Below, piece by piece: positions 8,522-16,913 of a stretch of 64,000 bases of DNA. Positions within the stretch are counted from its first letter, which is position 1. Every line of letters begins with the position of its first letter. Source of the DNA: an uncultured Rhizobiaceae group bacterium (lineage in GTDB: Bacteria > Pseudomonadota > Alphaproteobacteria > Rhizobiales > Rhizobiaceae); contig CANMVS010000009.1 in NCBI GenBank assembly GCA_947501445.1, positions 186,001 to 250,000 of the forward strand, given 5' to 3'. Under the pieces are notes generated by a model that saw only the letters and a program-made list of their open reading frames with translations, searched no databases and was not told the origin of the DNA. A program made the position numbers and the translations under genes.

Positions 8522-8616
8522 CCAGACCGCTTCACGTATTGTCAGAAACGGGACAACGGTCTCGGCCTCTGGTTTTGTCGAGGCATTCAAGTTTTGGCAA
8601 TTCCGTCAAAACCTGA
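8522..8616 (+). repeat. Intergenic hairpin repeat, copy 2
   Basis: The second copy of the 95-bp element described at 378-472, in the same orientation and alignable without gaps over its length. The long inverted repeat is kept with one mismatch (arms ATTCAAGTTTTG and CAAAACCTGAAT); the short hairpin has decayed. It lies between nanE and the GntR regulator, both on the minus strand. Confidence 0.75.
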
Positions 8617-8621
8617 ATCGC

Positions 8622-9371
8622 TCAAGCGGATTGTTCGACAACAAAGTCGTAGCGGTCTCCATTATACCGTGTCTCGGTAAATTCGACGATCCTTCCATCT
8701 TCCAGGAAACAACGCCGCTCGACGATAAAAATAGGTGTGCCGTCGGGACATTGCAGTAGTTCCGCTTCACGAGGGCTGACAACACCGGCACGCATTCTTT
8801 GAAGTGCCCTTTTTGGCAGAGCATTGCGCTGTTCAAGAACGTCGTATAGTGAATCGCTGACCAGATCGGCCGATGGCAGAAACGTCCGAAGGACGGCTGC
8901 ACGCTCAATGGCAATCGGCGTTGAATCAGCCAACCGTAACCGCTCAAGGCGAACCAGTTGCTCGGACGGCGATATGCCAAGCGCCATCACCTCTGACGGT
9001 GAAGGCATTGTAATCTCTTTTGAAAGCCACCTGGTTCCCGGCTCCATCCCACGCGAGCGGATATCCTCTGAAAAACTGGATAACCCGGAAAGGGTTTTCT
9101 CAACACGTGACGCGACCTCGGTTTTGGAACCGTGGCGACGGATCAGGTATCCCTTCTCAGCAAGTTCATCGATTGCCTTGCGAACTGTGACGCGAGACAG
9201 GCCAAGTTCAGCTGACAAGACCCGCTCACTTGGCATGAAAGCGCCACGTTCAAGCAACTCATCATTGATGGCCTGTTCCAACCCATCCTGCAATTTACGA
9301 TAAAGCGGGCGTTCATCCTGGCTTTGCGCCACCTGTTCACGCAAATAACTGACGACGTCAAAGCGAGCCAA
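8622..9371 (-). CDS. GntR family regulator, HutC/UTRA type
   Basis: A 249-residue transcription factor with an N-terminal winged helix-turn-helix (PLYRKLQDGLEQAI to RRHGSKTEV, roughly residues 20-85) and a C-terminal UTRA ligand-binding domain ending in FTETRYNGDRYDFVV. UTRA regulators usually respond to sugar phosphates or similar metabolites, so GlcNAc-6-P or ManNAc-6-P is a plausible inducer. The start is taken as TTG at 9371 because a perfect AAGGAGG lies 5 bases upstream; an in-frame TTG at 9407 lacks such a site. The gene is transcribed toward nanE and probably controls that operon and itself through CTGGTAT sites. Confidence 0.88.
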   Translation of the reverse strand: MARFDVVSYLREQVAQSQDERPLYRKLQDGLEQAINDELLERGAFMPSERVLSAELGLSRVTVRKAIDELAEKGYLIRRHGSKTEVASRVEKTLSGLSSFSEDIRSRGMEPGTRWLSKEITMPSPSEVMALGISPSEQLVRLERLRLADSTPIAIERAAVLRTFLPSADLVSDSLYDVLEQRNALPKRALQRMRAGVVSPREAELLQCPDGTPIFIVERRCFLEDGRIVEFTETRYNGDRYDFVVEQSA

Positions 9372-9704
9372 TCCAGCCTCCTTAGAATCAACGAAATGGC
9401 GGTTCAACTGATGCTATACTGGTATCGTAAGCTTTGTAAGCTGCGCAGACAAGGAAGGTGTACCCGCGCTGGACATTCTGTCAGACGTTGGACGCGCTTG
9501 CGAGTTGTGTCGCGATTAATCTGGCAGCGTGCCATTTTGTTTAGAACTCTTCATGTTTTGACGGAATCGGCAAAACCTTAATGCATCAACAATATCAAAG
9601 GCCGACACCATTTCCCGGTTCTGACAAAACGTCAAACAGTCTTGTGTGAGAACCGGTTTTGCAATGCACTGAGTCCACCCAACAGATTACCTATACAGAC
9701 AGAG
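9372..9704. other. Gene-free stretch with regulator promoter and repeat copy 3
   Basis: This stretch of about 330 bp carries no convincing gene. It holds the ribosome-binding site and promoter region of the GntR gene, a CTGGTAT heptamer at 9419-9425 that matches the nanE operator, and the third hairpin repeat at 9552-9644. The last 60 bp before the osmoprotectant permease stop show no clear terminator. Confidence 0.6.
9552..9644 (-). repeat. Intergenic hairpin repeat, copy 3 (inverted)
   Basis: On the minus strand this stretch aligns with copies 1 and 2 over nearly its whole length, including the central block TTTGATATTGTTGATGCATT that is almost identical to copy 1. The hairpin arms are GTTTTG and CAAAAC, with further decay outside them. 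It lies between the GntR regulator and the osmoprotectant ABC genes. Confidence 0.7.
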
Positions 9705-10541
9705 TTATCGCAGTGGGTTTACGCCCTTAGGCACCAGCCAGAACTGAGCTTGCGAAAGAACAAAATCCACCAGAACTGCAAGCAGTGCGACAGGCAGAGC
9801 ACCAGCAAGCATCATGCCAAAATTGTTCAATGCAATACCCTGGAAAATCAGCTCCCCAAGACCACCGGCGCCAATTAAAAATGCGAGCGGCACTGTACCA
9901 ACATTGATGGCGAAAGCTGTTCTGATGCCTGCAAACATGACAAATAGCGCATTGGGGATTTCCACTCTGCGCAATATCTGTCCCGGTGTCATCCCCATCC
10001 CTGTTGCCGACTCGATCAGATGAGGTGCTACTGCCTGACAGCCGGCATAGGCATTACGAACGATTGGCAGGAGTGTAGCGACAAACAGACCAAATATTGC
10101 AGGTACTGTGCCAATACCAAGCACTGACATGGACAGCGCCAAAATCGCAAGTGTTGGCACTGTGGTACCTACATTCAGGATCTGCATTAATGCTTCTGCA
10201 TATTTCAGCATGTACGGGCGGGACAACAAAATACCCAGCGGTAACCCGACCAAAAGCGCCAACCCTCCCGAAACTGCAACCATAAACAAATGCTGATTCA
10301 GGAGATAAAGAACATCGTCCTTGAGTGACAGTATTTCAGGCAGTATGCCGGAACTCCACGCCAATACACCGGCCAGGAATGCCAGTCCAAGCACGATCAT
10401 ACGCGCTGTGCTGGCCAACGCGTTGGATTGTAACGCGTCTGTTAGCCGGATTGCACCGGCAAGGCGGTCGATCCCCGAACGCAATGGATTGAGACGCTTA
10501 CCACCCGCTGTATAGTCGGCGTTGATAATATCATTATCCAT
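9705..10541 (-). CDS. Osmoprotectant ABC transporter permease (OpuCB/ProW-like)
   Basis: An inner-membrane permease of 278 residues for a glycine betaine, choline or proline betaine importer. About six membrane segments are visible, and the cytoplasmic loop ESATGMGMTPGQILRRVEIPNA is the form seen in OpuC/YehY-type permeases. The family's GTVPLAFLIGAGGLGELIFQGI stretch is near residue 220. It is the third gene of a permease-ATPase-permease operon and follows the ATPase after 50 bp. Two different permeases in one operon suggest a heteromeric channel, as in OpuC systems. Confidence 0.92.
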   Translation of the reverse strand: MDNDIINADYTAGGKRLNPLRSGIDRLAGAIRLTDALQSNALASTARMIVLGLAFLAGVLAWSSGILPEILSLKDDVLYLLNQHLFMVAVSGGLALLVGLPLGILLSRPYMLKYAEALMQILNVGTTVPTLAILALSMSVLGIGTVPAIFGLFVATLLPIVRNAYAGCQAVAPHLIESATGMGMTPGQILRRVEIPNALFVMFAGIRTAFAINVGTVPLAFLIGAGGLGELIFQGIALNNFGMMLAGALPVALLAVLVDFVLSQAQFWLVPKGVNPLR

Positions 10542-10591
10542 TTGAGCCTCCTGCCGCCGCCTGATTACTCAAGCTCCTATGCTCATCAAAA

Positions 10592-11710
10592 TCACTGATC
10601 ACGATACGTAGCACCCAGAAGGTGGGTAATGCCGCGCTGCGTGACGTACCCCTTGTATATGCCATCACTATCGACACAGGCGAGTGAAGCTTCATCGTGC
10701 ATAAACATGGAAGATACGGCAGTTCGCAAATCTTCACCGACATGCACGGAAACTGGCAGTTTGTCGTGGCTATCACCCACCTTGCCCTTTTTTCCGCGCG
10801 CATCTGACAGGTATACAACGCCGCGCGCACGCCCCTTCGGTCCCACCATCACGATGGAAATATGACCGTGCTCTTCCATGAGGTTTACGGCTTTGTCCAA
10901 AGTGTCATCAGCTGTGACCCTTGGCGGGTCCTTCGTCATGGCGTCCTCAACCCTAATCAGGCGTAGTCGTTTTAATGTCCGGTCGCCGCCGACAAAATCC
11001 GCAATGAAAGAATTTTTTGGATGTGCCAGCAGGTCATCGGGCGAATCATACTGAATCAGCTGACCGGCATCAAAAATCGCTATCTTGTCCGCCATCTTTA
11101 CAGCCTCATCGATGTCGTGGCTGACGAACATGATCGTCTTCTTGATCTCCTTTTGCATCCGTAAAAACTCATCCTGGATCACCTCTCGATTTATAGGATC
11201 GATAGCACCGAAAGGTTCGTCCATCAGCATGACGGGTGGATCAGCGGCAAGCGCACGGATGACACCCACGCGTTGCTGTTGTCCGCCGGACAGTTCCTTT
11301 GGGAACCGCCCTAGAAAAGTGGCAGGATCCAGAGCGACCATCTCCAGCAGTTCACCAGCTCTTGTACGCGATTTCTTTCTGTCCCAACCAAGCAGATCGG
11401 GCACAGCGCAAATATTGTCTTCGATCGTCTGATTTGGAAAGAGCCCAATTTGCTGAATGACATACCCGATACTGCGTCGTAACGAGATCGGGTCTTTGGA
11501 CGTGACGTCTTCACCACCAATGAAAATTTTGCCGCTGGTTGGCTCAATCAGCCGGTTTACCATTTTCATTGTGGTTGTTTTCCCGCATCCGGAGGGCCCC
11601 AGCAGAACGCAGATGTTGCCCTCAGGTACGTCCATGTTTATGCGGTCAGCCGCGGTGATATCACCTGACGGCGTTTGAAATATCTTCGTAAGATCTTCTA
11701 ATCGGATCAT
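10592..11710 (-). CDS. Osmoprotectant ABC transporter ATP-binding protein with CBS domains
   Basis: The ATPase of the importer, 372 residues. Walker A is GPSGCGKT at residues 38-45, the signature LSGGQQQRVG is near 141, and Walker B VMLMDEPFGAID follows. The C-terminal third carries two CBS domains (VEDAMTKDPPRVTADDTLDKA and a second copy), which in OpuA/ProV-type proteins sense ionic strength or nucleotides. The ATG at 11710 lies two bases from the preceding permease stop. Similarity is strongest to glycine betaine/L-proline ATPases. Confidence 0.93.
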   Translation of the reverse strand: MIRLEDLTKIFQTPSGDITAADRINMDVPEGNICVLLGPSGCGKTTTMKMVNRLIEPTSGKIFIGGEDVTSKDPISLRRSIGYVIQQIGLFPNQTIEDNICAVPDLLGWDRKKSRTRAGELLEMVALDPATFLGRFPKELSGGQQQRVGVIRALAADPPVMLMDEPFGAIDPINREVIQDEFLRMQKEIKKTIMFVSHDIDEAVKMADKIAIFDAGQLIQYDSPDDLLAHPKNSFIADFVGGDRTLKRLRLIRVEDAMTKDPPRVTADDTLDKAVNLMEEHGHISIVMVGPKGRARGVVYLSDARGKKGKVGDSHDKLPVSVHVGEDLRTAVSSMFMHDEASLACVDSDGIYKGYVTQRGITHLLGATYRDQ

Positions 11711-11712
11711 GG

Positions 11713-12372
11713 TTAGGCCTTTGAGGACTGCAGACCGCGGGGCGTAAAACGCTTCTGCAGCCAAAGAAGTGAGAAATCAGCAGTTATTGCCAGAATAGAT
11801 ACCGCCAGTGCGCCGGCGATCAGTTGCCGGGGGTCGGTTTGTGAAATACCTCGAGATATGAGCGTCCCCAACCCGCCAGCACCGATGTATGCGGCGATGG
11901 CTGCAACACCTATGTTCATGACGACAGCGGTTCGCACACCGGCCATAATGACGGGTACAGCCAGTGGAATTTCCACTTTTCGCAAACGTTGGAAAGATGT
12001 CATGCCCATGCCGCGCGCGGCTTCACGTAGCGCCGGATCAACATTGGCAATCGCTGTGTAGGTATTTCTGATAATCGGCAGTTGGGAGTACAAAAGGATT
12101 GCAATGACAGCAGGCAGATACCCTATCCCCTGTCCAATGGTTGACAGGATCGGAATCATTATTCCAAAAAGAGCAATGGACGGAATGGTTATAATTATGG
12201 CAGCTGTATACAGAACAATATCTGCTGCGCGCTGATTTTGGGTAATTGCAATTCCGATCGGGACACCAGTTATGATCGCAAGTCCGACAGCAACCGAAAC
12301 AATCGCAATGTGCTGAACGGTCAACTCGACAATGTAGCCAAAATTCCCGATGATAAAACTGATTGTTTCCAT
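11713..12372 (-). CDS. Osmoprotectant ABC transporter permease, second subunit
   Basis: An inner-membrane permease of 219 residues with the OpuC-type loop REAARGMGMTSFQRLRKVEIPLA and the GAGGLGTLISRGI stretch near the C-terminus. It is the first gene of the operon. The ATG at 12372 was preferred to a GTG nine codons earlier because GGCGGG lies six bases before it. The start faces the MmgE/PrpD gene across an 86-bp divergent region, so the two transcription units may share control. Confidence 0.9.
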   Translation of the reverse strand: METISFIIGNFGYIVELTVQHIAIVSVAVGLAIITGVPIGIAITQNQRAADIVLYTAAIIITIPSIALFGIMIPILSTIGQGIGYLPAVIAILLYSQLPIIRNTYTAIANVDPALREAARGMGMTSFQRLRKVEIPLAVPVIMAGVRTAVVMNIGVAAIAAYIGAGGLGTLISRGISQTDPRQLIAGALAVSILAITADFSLLWLQKRFTPRGLQSSKA

Positions 12373-12458
12373 TATGGTCCCGCCCGCCAAGTTCAGCACC
12401 GCACCAGAATTTACAATTGATGGTCCGCCGTCAACTAAAAGGAAAAAGGGTCATTGCA
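12373..12458. promoter_or_regulatory. Divergent promoter region, osmoprotectant operon and MmgE/PrpD gene
   Basis: These 86 bp separate the first permease (leftward) from the MmgE/PrpD gene (rightward) and must hold promoters for both unless one lies inside a gene. AAAAGGAAAAAGG before 12459 serves as ribosome-binding site. I found no clear palindrome. Confidence 0.45.
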
Positions 12459-13808
12459 ATGAAAATTCGGGGCCTTGATCGAAATGTTGCACGTTTTTCT
12501 CTCGACCTGAAACCAACCGACATCCCACAAACGGTTATGGATTTTGCTCAGGTGCTCCTTGCTGACCTCCTGTGTGTTGCTGTGGCCGGATCACATACAC
12601 CAATGGCAAAAATCGCTGCACAATTTGCCAGTTCGCAAATGGGTGGAGATCGGCAAATATTGTTTAACTCAATGACCGCGTCTCCATCCGGTGCGGCCAT
12701 GGCAAACGCCTTTATCATCGATTCAATGGACGCCCATGATGGTTACAAACCTGCAAAAGGCCACGCTGGATGCGCGTCCCTTGCCGCTGTTGTTGCAACG
12801 AGCCAACCCGGATTGCCCGGTGATGAATTCCTGGCGCATCTGGTTCTGGGATATGAGATTGGCTGTCGCGCCGGCATCATATTGCACAATACAGCAAAAG
12901 ATTACCACACATCCGGTGCTTGGATGGCGATCGCAACTGCTGCAATTGCCGGTAGAGCAATTGGCCTGAGCGTCGATAAAATGAATGAGGCGATGGGTGT
13001 AGCGGAATTTCATGGCCCGCGCAGTCCGATGATGCGATGCATTGACTACCCAACCATGGTCAAAGACGGCTCCGGATGGGGAGCGCTGGCCGGAGTATCC
13101 GCCGCCTATCTTGCCAATAGTGGCTTCACAGGCGCGCCAGCTGAAATCGCGCAAACACAACTGGCTCCGGAGTTATGGTCCGATTTGGGCTCCCGCTGGA
13201 TATTGCTGGACCAATATGTAAAACCGGAACCGGTTTGCCGTTGGGCACAACCTGCAATTCATGCGGCCATGACGCTTAAAATGCAAAATGACTTTGAACC
13301 GGCTGATATTGAAAGAGTTGATGTGACCACATTCAGCGAGGCCGCACAACTGGCTGTAAAACATCCCGAAACCACCGAGCAGGCACAATACTCGCTACCA
13401 TTCCCACTCGCGGCGGCAATTGTGCACGGTACTGTAACACCGGAGCGCCTAATGGACGCGGGACTGGCTGATACACAGGTAAACAAGCTTGCGCAAAAAG
13501 TGAACATGCATGCTGCGGCCGAGTTTGACGCAGCATTTCCGATTCACCGCTTTGCTGTTGTACGGATAATTCTACGCGATGGACAGATTTTTGAAAGCGA
13601 ACCAACGGAAGCCAGCGGTGATCCGGAAAGCCCACTGTCCGACATCGAACTGCAGGCGATATTCCACCGCTTCTCGGACACATATTTGGGAGAGAATGCA
13701 GCTGCGGATCTGCATAAATCGGTCAGCCAACTGCGCAATAACACAGCCGATGATATGCTCGAAATGACGTCGCACCCGGCCAAAAAACCTGGCCATGAAA
13801 ACCGCTGA
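12459..13808 (+). CDS. MmgE/PrpD family protein
   Basis: A cytoplasmic protein of 449 residues in the MmgE/PrpD superfamily, which includes 2-methylcitrate dehydratase, cis-aconitate decarboxylase and isomerases acting on polycarboxylates. The family look is clear from the helical N-terminus (VMDFAQVLLADLLCVAVAGS), the DAHDGYKPAKGHAG stretch near residue 92 and YPTMVKDGSGWGA near residue 200. The true substrate is unknown in most members. The ATG at 12459 follows a purine-rich ribosome site; earlier in-frame codons overlap the divergent permease. The gene lies between the binding-protein gene and the rest of the ABC operon but on the opposite strand. Confidence 0.87.
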   Translation: MKIRGLDRNVARFSLDLKPTDIPQTVMDFAQVLLADLLCVAVAGSHTPMAKIAAQFASSQMGGDRQILFNSMTASPSGAAMANAFIIDSMDAHDGYKPAKGHAGCASLAAVVATSQPGLPGDEFLAHLVLGYEIGCRAGIILHNTAKDYHTSGAWMAIATAAIAGRAIGLSVDKMNEAMGVAEFHGPRSPMMRCIDYPTMVKDGSGWGALAGVSAAYLANSGFTGAPAEIAQTQLAPELWSDLGSRWILLDQYVKPEPVCRWAQPAIHAAMTLKMQNDFEPADIERVDVTTFSEAAQLAVKHPETTEQAQYSLPFPLAAAIVHGTVTPERLMDAGLADTQVNKLAQKVNMHAAAEFDAAFPIHRFAVVRIILRDGQIFESEPTEASGDPESPLSDIELQAIFHRFSDTYLGENAAADLHKSVSQLRNNTADDMLEMTSHPAKKPGHENR

Positions 13809-13823
13809 CCATGAAGCCAGCGG
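13796..13823 (-). terminator. Probable terminator of the binding-protein gene
   Basis: On the minus strand CCGCTG and CAGCGG form a 6-bp stem with a 10-base loop, followed by TTTTC. It lies just beyond the minus-strand binding-protein stop and overlaps the end of the convergent MmgE/PrpD gene. Confidence 0.45.
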
Positions 13824-13850
13824 TCCTAGGAAAGGTGACGGATTTCTGAC

Positions 13851-14744
13851 TTACTTCAACCCTTTTTCGTTCAGGAAATTGGTGGCAACGTCCTCGATGC
13901 TCATTTTATCAACATCGACTTGCGAGTTCAGCGCTTGCATTGTCGCGTCGTCAATGACTGCTGCCATTGCCTCTAGTGGTTCAGCCAGGGTTGGGTTTGC
14001 TTCCAGCGTTTCGGTCCGTACTACCGGAGCAATCGCATAAGCTGGGAAAAAACCCTTATCGTCTTCAAGTACACGGAAATCAAAAGCCTTGATTCTTCCA
14101 TCTGTGGCAAACACCAGCGCCACATCTACCTGACCCTCATTCAGTGCCTGGTATGTCAATCCGGACTCCATCGATTTCAGGTTGGGGCGACCAACTTTAA
14201 AGCCATAGGTTTTTTCCACACCGGGAAGTCCATCGGGCCGTCTTGGAAATTCGGCGTTAACGGCAATATCCACACCACCGCCGTCTTTGAAGCGCATTGC
14301 AAGGTCACTCAGGCTGTTTACATCAGCAGTATCTGAATCACCATTTTTAACGGCAAATGCATAGGTATTGTTTGCATTGGATGGTTCAAGCCACGTCAAA
14401 CCCTTTTTGCCGTCAAGCTCTCTGACTTTCTCCAAAGTTTGAGCTGCATCAAGCTTCTCGCTTACTTTGTTGTATGTGACCAGCGACGTGCCCGTGTATT
14501 CCCAATAGAGGTCGATCTGGCCGTTTTCCTGCGCCTGGCGCAGCACCGTTGATCCCAAGCCGTCCCTCTTGGTGACATCGAAGCCTTTGGCTTCAAGCAT
14601 TTGTTTGGTCATCTCCGCCAAAAGCAGCTGCTCGGTAAAATTTTTGCCGCCGACCACAATTTGCTGGGCCGATGCCACATTCACCGAAAATGCAACGACT
14701 GCCACAGCACCGATCCATTTTGTGAAACGAACGAAATTAAACAT
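13851..14744 (-). CDS. Osmoprotectant (glycine betaine type) ABC substrate-binding protein
   Basis: A periplasmic binding protein of 297 residues. A signal peptide spans about residues 1-25 (WIGAVAVVAFSVNVASAQQ). The mature start IVVGGKNFTEQLLLAEM and the motif GQIDLYWEYTGTS are hallmarks of OpuC/OsmX/YehZ-type proteins that bind glycine betaine, choline or related quaternary amines in an aromatic cage. The ATG at 14744 follows GGGAG; upstream in-frame codons lack a ribosome site. It has its own promoter region and is separated from the matching permease operon by the MmgE/PrpD gene. Confidence 0.92.
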   Translation of the reverse strand: MFNFVRFTKWIGAVAVVAFSVNVASAQQIVVGGKNFTEQLLLAEMTKQMLEAKGFDVTKRDGLGSTVLRQAQENGQIDLYWEYTGTSLVTYNKVSEKLDAAQTLEKVRELDGKKGLTWLEPSNANNTYAFAVKNGDSDTADVNSLSDLAMRFKDGGGVDIAVNAEFPRRPDGLPGVEKTYGFKVGRPNLKSMESGLTYQALNEGQVDVALVFATDGRIKAFDFRVLEDDKGFFPAYAIAPVVRTETLEANPTLAEPLEAMAAVIDDATMQALNSQVDVDKMSIEDVATNFLNEKGLK

Positions 14745-14967
14745 TGAATTCTCCCTGGAATATGCAGCTTGTGAATAGCCGCATGATGCAAAAAGAGTGC
14801 ATCTAAAAGGGGAGTACGACAACAAAAGAAAAAACACGTCACGGCATAACAAAATAGCTGACGCGATCATGTTTGTGTCGGGGATCAGACTTGCACTTCA
14901 CACGTTTCGCGTCTTGCCAGTAATAAAAAGACAGCGCCGAAACCGTAAGGTTGATACCCAATAAACC

Positions 14968-15840
14968 CTAGCTGCGTGAAAAGTCTTCAGGGATACCCAG
15001 GACTTTCCCAAGCCTGTTGGTCTCACGTTGGACAAGGGAAAAATTACTGTCGCGCACAGTTGGCAGCATTTGTCTGGCTTGCCGCACGGCGGCATAATCC
15101 AACCGGGCGATGATCAACTCCTCCTCCTCGCCAGCCACCGACAATTCTTTACCGCTCGCATCCATTATGCGCGAGCCTCCCCAAAAAGTCAGATCATTCT
15201 CGATACCGCAACGATTTGCCAAAACAAGTGGTGCGCCATAGACCATCGCATAGAACTGCGCGGCAATTTTCCATCCTGCAGGATTATCAAACTCGGCACC
15301 GACAGCCTCTATAGCTGATGAAATAGGTGATATTAAAAGTGTCGCACCATGAAGAAATGCAAGATTGGTGAGCGCCGGGTTCCAAAGGTCTGCGCAGATA
15401 AGAAGTCCTATTCGCCAATCGGCGTCCCACTTGTATGTCTCGACGAACCTGCCGGCTGCATAGTGCTTGCCCTCTTCAAGCAGACCATAGGTTGGAATGT
15501 TTATTTTCCGGTGTAGATGAACAATTCTTCCGTCCTTTACGGCGACACAGGCGTTGTAGAATTGTGCGGCCGGCCCTTCTTCAATAAAGCCGATAACCGA
15601 CATCATTGATCCACTCGCCTCGGCAATTTGCAATAGGCGCGGATCGTCCCGTTTCATCGCACTTTCCAGCAGATGGGTGCCACCATGATGCGACGTCAGC
15701 GATACTTCTGGAAACACCAAAAGCTCAACATCATGTTTCTTTGCCTTTGCGATCCAATGCAGATGCTTTTCCACATTCGCGTCTACATGACCAATTTCAC
15801 TTTGGATTTGGGCTATACCAACATTTATTGTCGTGCTCAT
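14968..15840 (-). CDS. Nitrilase/carbon-nitrogen hydrolase family protein
   Basis: A cytoplasmic amide or nitrile hydrolase of 290 residues. The Glu-Lys-Cys triad is visible: Glu45 in FPEVSL, Lys112 in HRKINIP and Cys149 in LLICADLWNP. This places it in the carbon-nitrogen hydrolase superfamily, with members that cleave amides, ureides and omega-amides; the pattern around Cys (CADLWNP) fits an amidase better than a true nitrilase. It lies between the binding-protein gene and the LysR regulator on the same strand, so it may act on a breakdown product of the imported compound, which is inference. Confidence 0.87.
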   Translation of the reverse strand: MSTTINVGIAQIQSEIGHVDANVEKHLHWIAKAKKHDVELLVFPEVSLTSHHGGTHLLESAMKRDDPRLLQIAEASGSMMSVIGFIEEGPAAQFYNACVAVKDGRIVHLHRKINIPTYGLLEEGKHYAAGRFVETYKWDADWRIGLLICADLWNPALTNLAFLHGATLLISPISSAIEAVGAEFDNPAGWKIAAQFYAMVYGAPLVLANRCGIENDLTFWGGSRIMDASGKELSVAGEEEELIIARLDYAAVRQARQMLPTVRDSNFSLVQRETNRLGKVLGIPEDFSRS

Positions 15841-15880
15841 GTCTCGATCCAGGTTGTGGCGGCGATGCTATGTTATGAGC

Positions 15881-16753
15881 TTAATTATTGGCCTGTTCAA
15901 TCATCCACTGCATCAGTCTCGATGCTGCGGGGGTGCTGCCACCCTTCCCCAGCGAAATGTAACAGCCCCACGGACTTTCAGCCCGGTGGGACAAGGGCTC
16001 CACAACCCGGTTTTTATCCAGATAGGAGCTGGCAAGGCTGCTCAAGGTAACAACGGCCCCGAGGCCATGAGCAGCCATCTCCATAGCAATATTGAGCGAA
16101 TTGGCGTGATGCCTGATCTCCTGCGCAGTTTCTATCGAGTTGAGGCCTGCCACATAGGTTTCCCAATAGTCATGCCTTCCCAGGATTGAAATGATCGGCA
16201 GTTCCTTGAACGGAACTCCGCTCTCCATTTTTTTTTGCCAATCGTCGCTGCATACCAATACCAGTGTGTCGTTCCAGAGTTTTTTTGCTTCAGGAGGTGC
16301 TTCATGTTCGCGGTAAAAACACATCTTCAAATCTGCGATTGCGTCGCTCGCATTATCCCAAACTGCACCATAAACCGAGACCCTGATGTCAGAATTTTCT
16401 TTCAGAAATTCCGACACCCGTTCAACAACAACGCTTTCCGCCAGACTAACCGGACAGCTGATGCTTATCTGCTCGCCGCGTGTCGGTGTTGAAATTGCAT
16501 GCGTTGCGGTGTCAATTTGCCGAAGCGCTTCACGCAGATTGGGTAGAAATGCCTTTCCCGTTTCGGTAAGCGCCAGGCTGCGGGCGTTCCGATGAAACAG
16601 CGGCTGTCCTATATACTGCTCAAGAGCGCGAACATGGCCACTGATGGCTGCCTGCGTAAATCGCAATTCGTGTGCTGCCAATGTAAAACTCAGGTGCCTG
16701 GCTGCACTTTCAAATGACCGTACAAAGTTTAAAGGCGGCGGCGGCCGGTTCAT
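15881..16753 (-). CDS. LysR family regulator (GcvA-like)
   Basis: A transcription factor of about 290 residues. The N-terminus PPPPLNFVRSFESAARHLSFT with a helix-turn-helix (FTQAAISGHVRALEQYIGQPLF) is typical of the GcvA branch of LysR proteins; the rest is the periplasmic-binding-like effector domain. The ATG at 16753 has GGAG six bases upstream; ATG 16780 and TTG 16792 are in-frame alternatives. It is divergent from the MttB-family methyltransferase and is the natural candidate to regulate that gene. GcvA homologues respond to glycine-pathway status, which would fit methylated-glycine catabolism. Confidence 0.9.
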   Translation of the reverse strand: MNRPPPPLNFVRSFESAARHLSFTLAAHELRFTQAAISGHVRALEQYIGQPLFHRNARSLALTETGKAFLPNLREALRQIDTATHAISTPTRGEQISISCPVSLAESVVVERVSEFLKENSDIRVSVYGAVWDNASDAIADLKMCFYREHEAPPEAKKLWNDTLVLVCSDDWQKKMESGVPFKELPIISILGRHDYWETYVAGLNSIETAQEIRHHANSLNIAMEMAAHGLGAVVTLSSLASSYLDKNRVVEPLSHRAESPWGCYISLGKGGSTPAASRLMQWMIEQANN

Positions 16754-16913
16754 GAGATACTCCAGTGTTTGAGTGTCCATAACACCGCTCAATGTTCCAT
16801 GACAACATTTTTATGTAGGCATGGCGCCATATAATTCAGATGTACTCGGTCATGAATAAATATAACGTACCCATTGTGGATTGAGTTTTCAGGAAATCAT
16901 CTGAGGAATTGTA
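16754..16913. promoter_or_regulatory. Divergent region between LysR regulator and MttB gene
   Basis: A 160-bp region where a LysR protein would be expected to bind. An inverted repeat ATTCA...TGAAT with a 14-base spacer occupies 16834-16857, of the general LysR size though not the strict T-N11-A form. The MttB ribosome site GAGGAAT lies just before 16914. Confidence 0.4.

Noticed and set aside
8824-9303. Open frame of 159 codons antisense to the GntR regulator
   Set aside because: Arg/Ser-rich translation with no domain; a by-product of the regulator's codon use.
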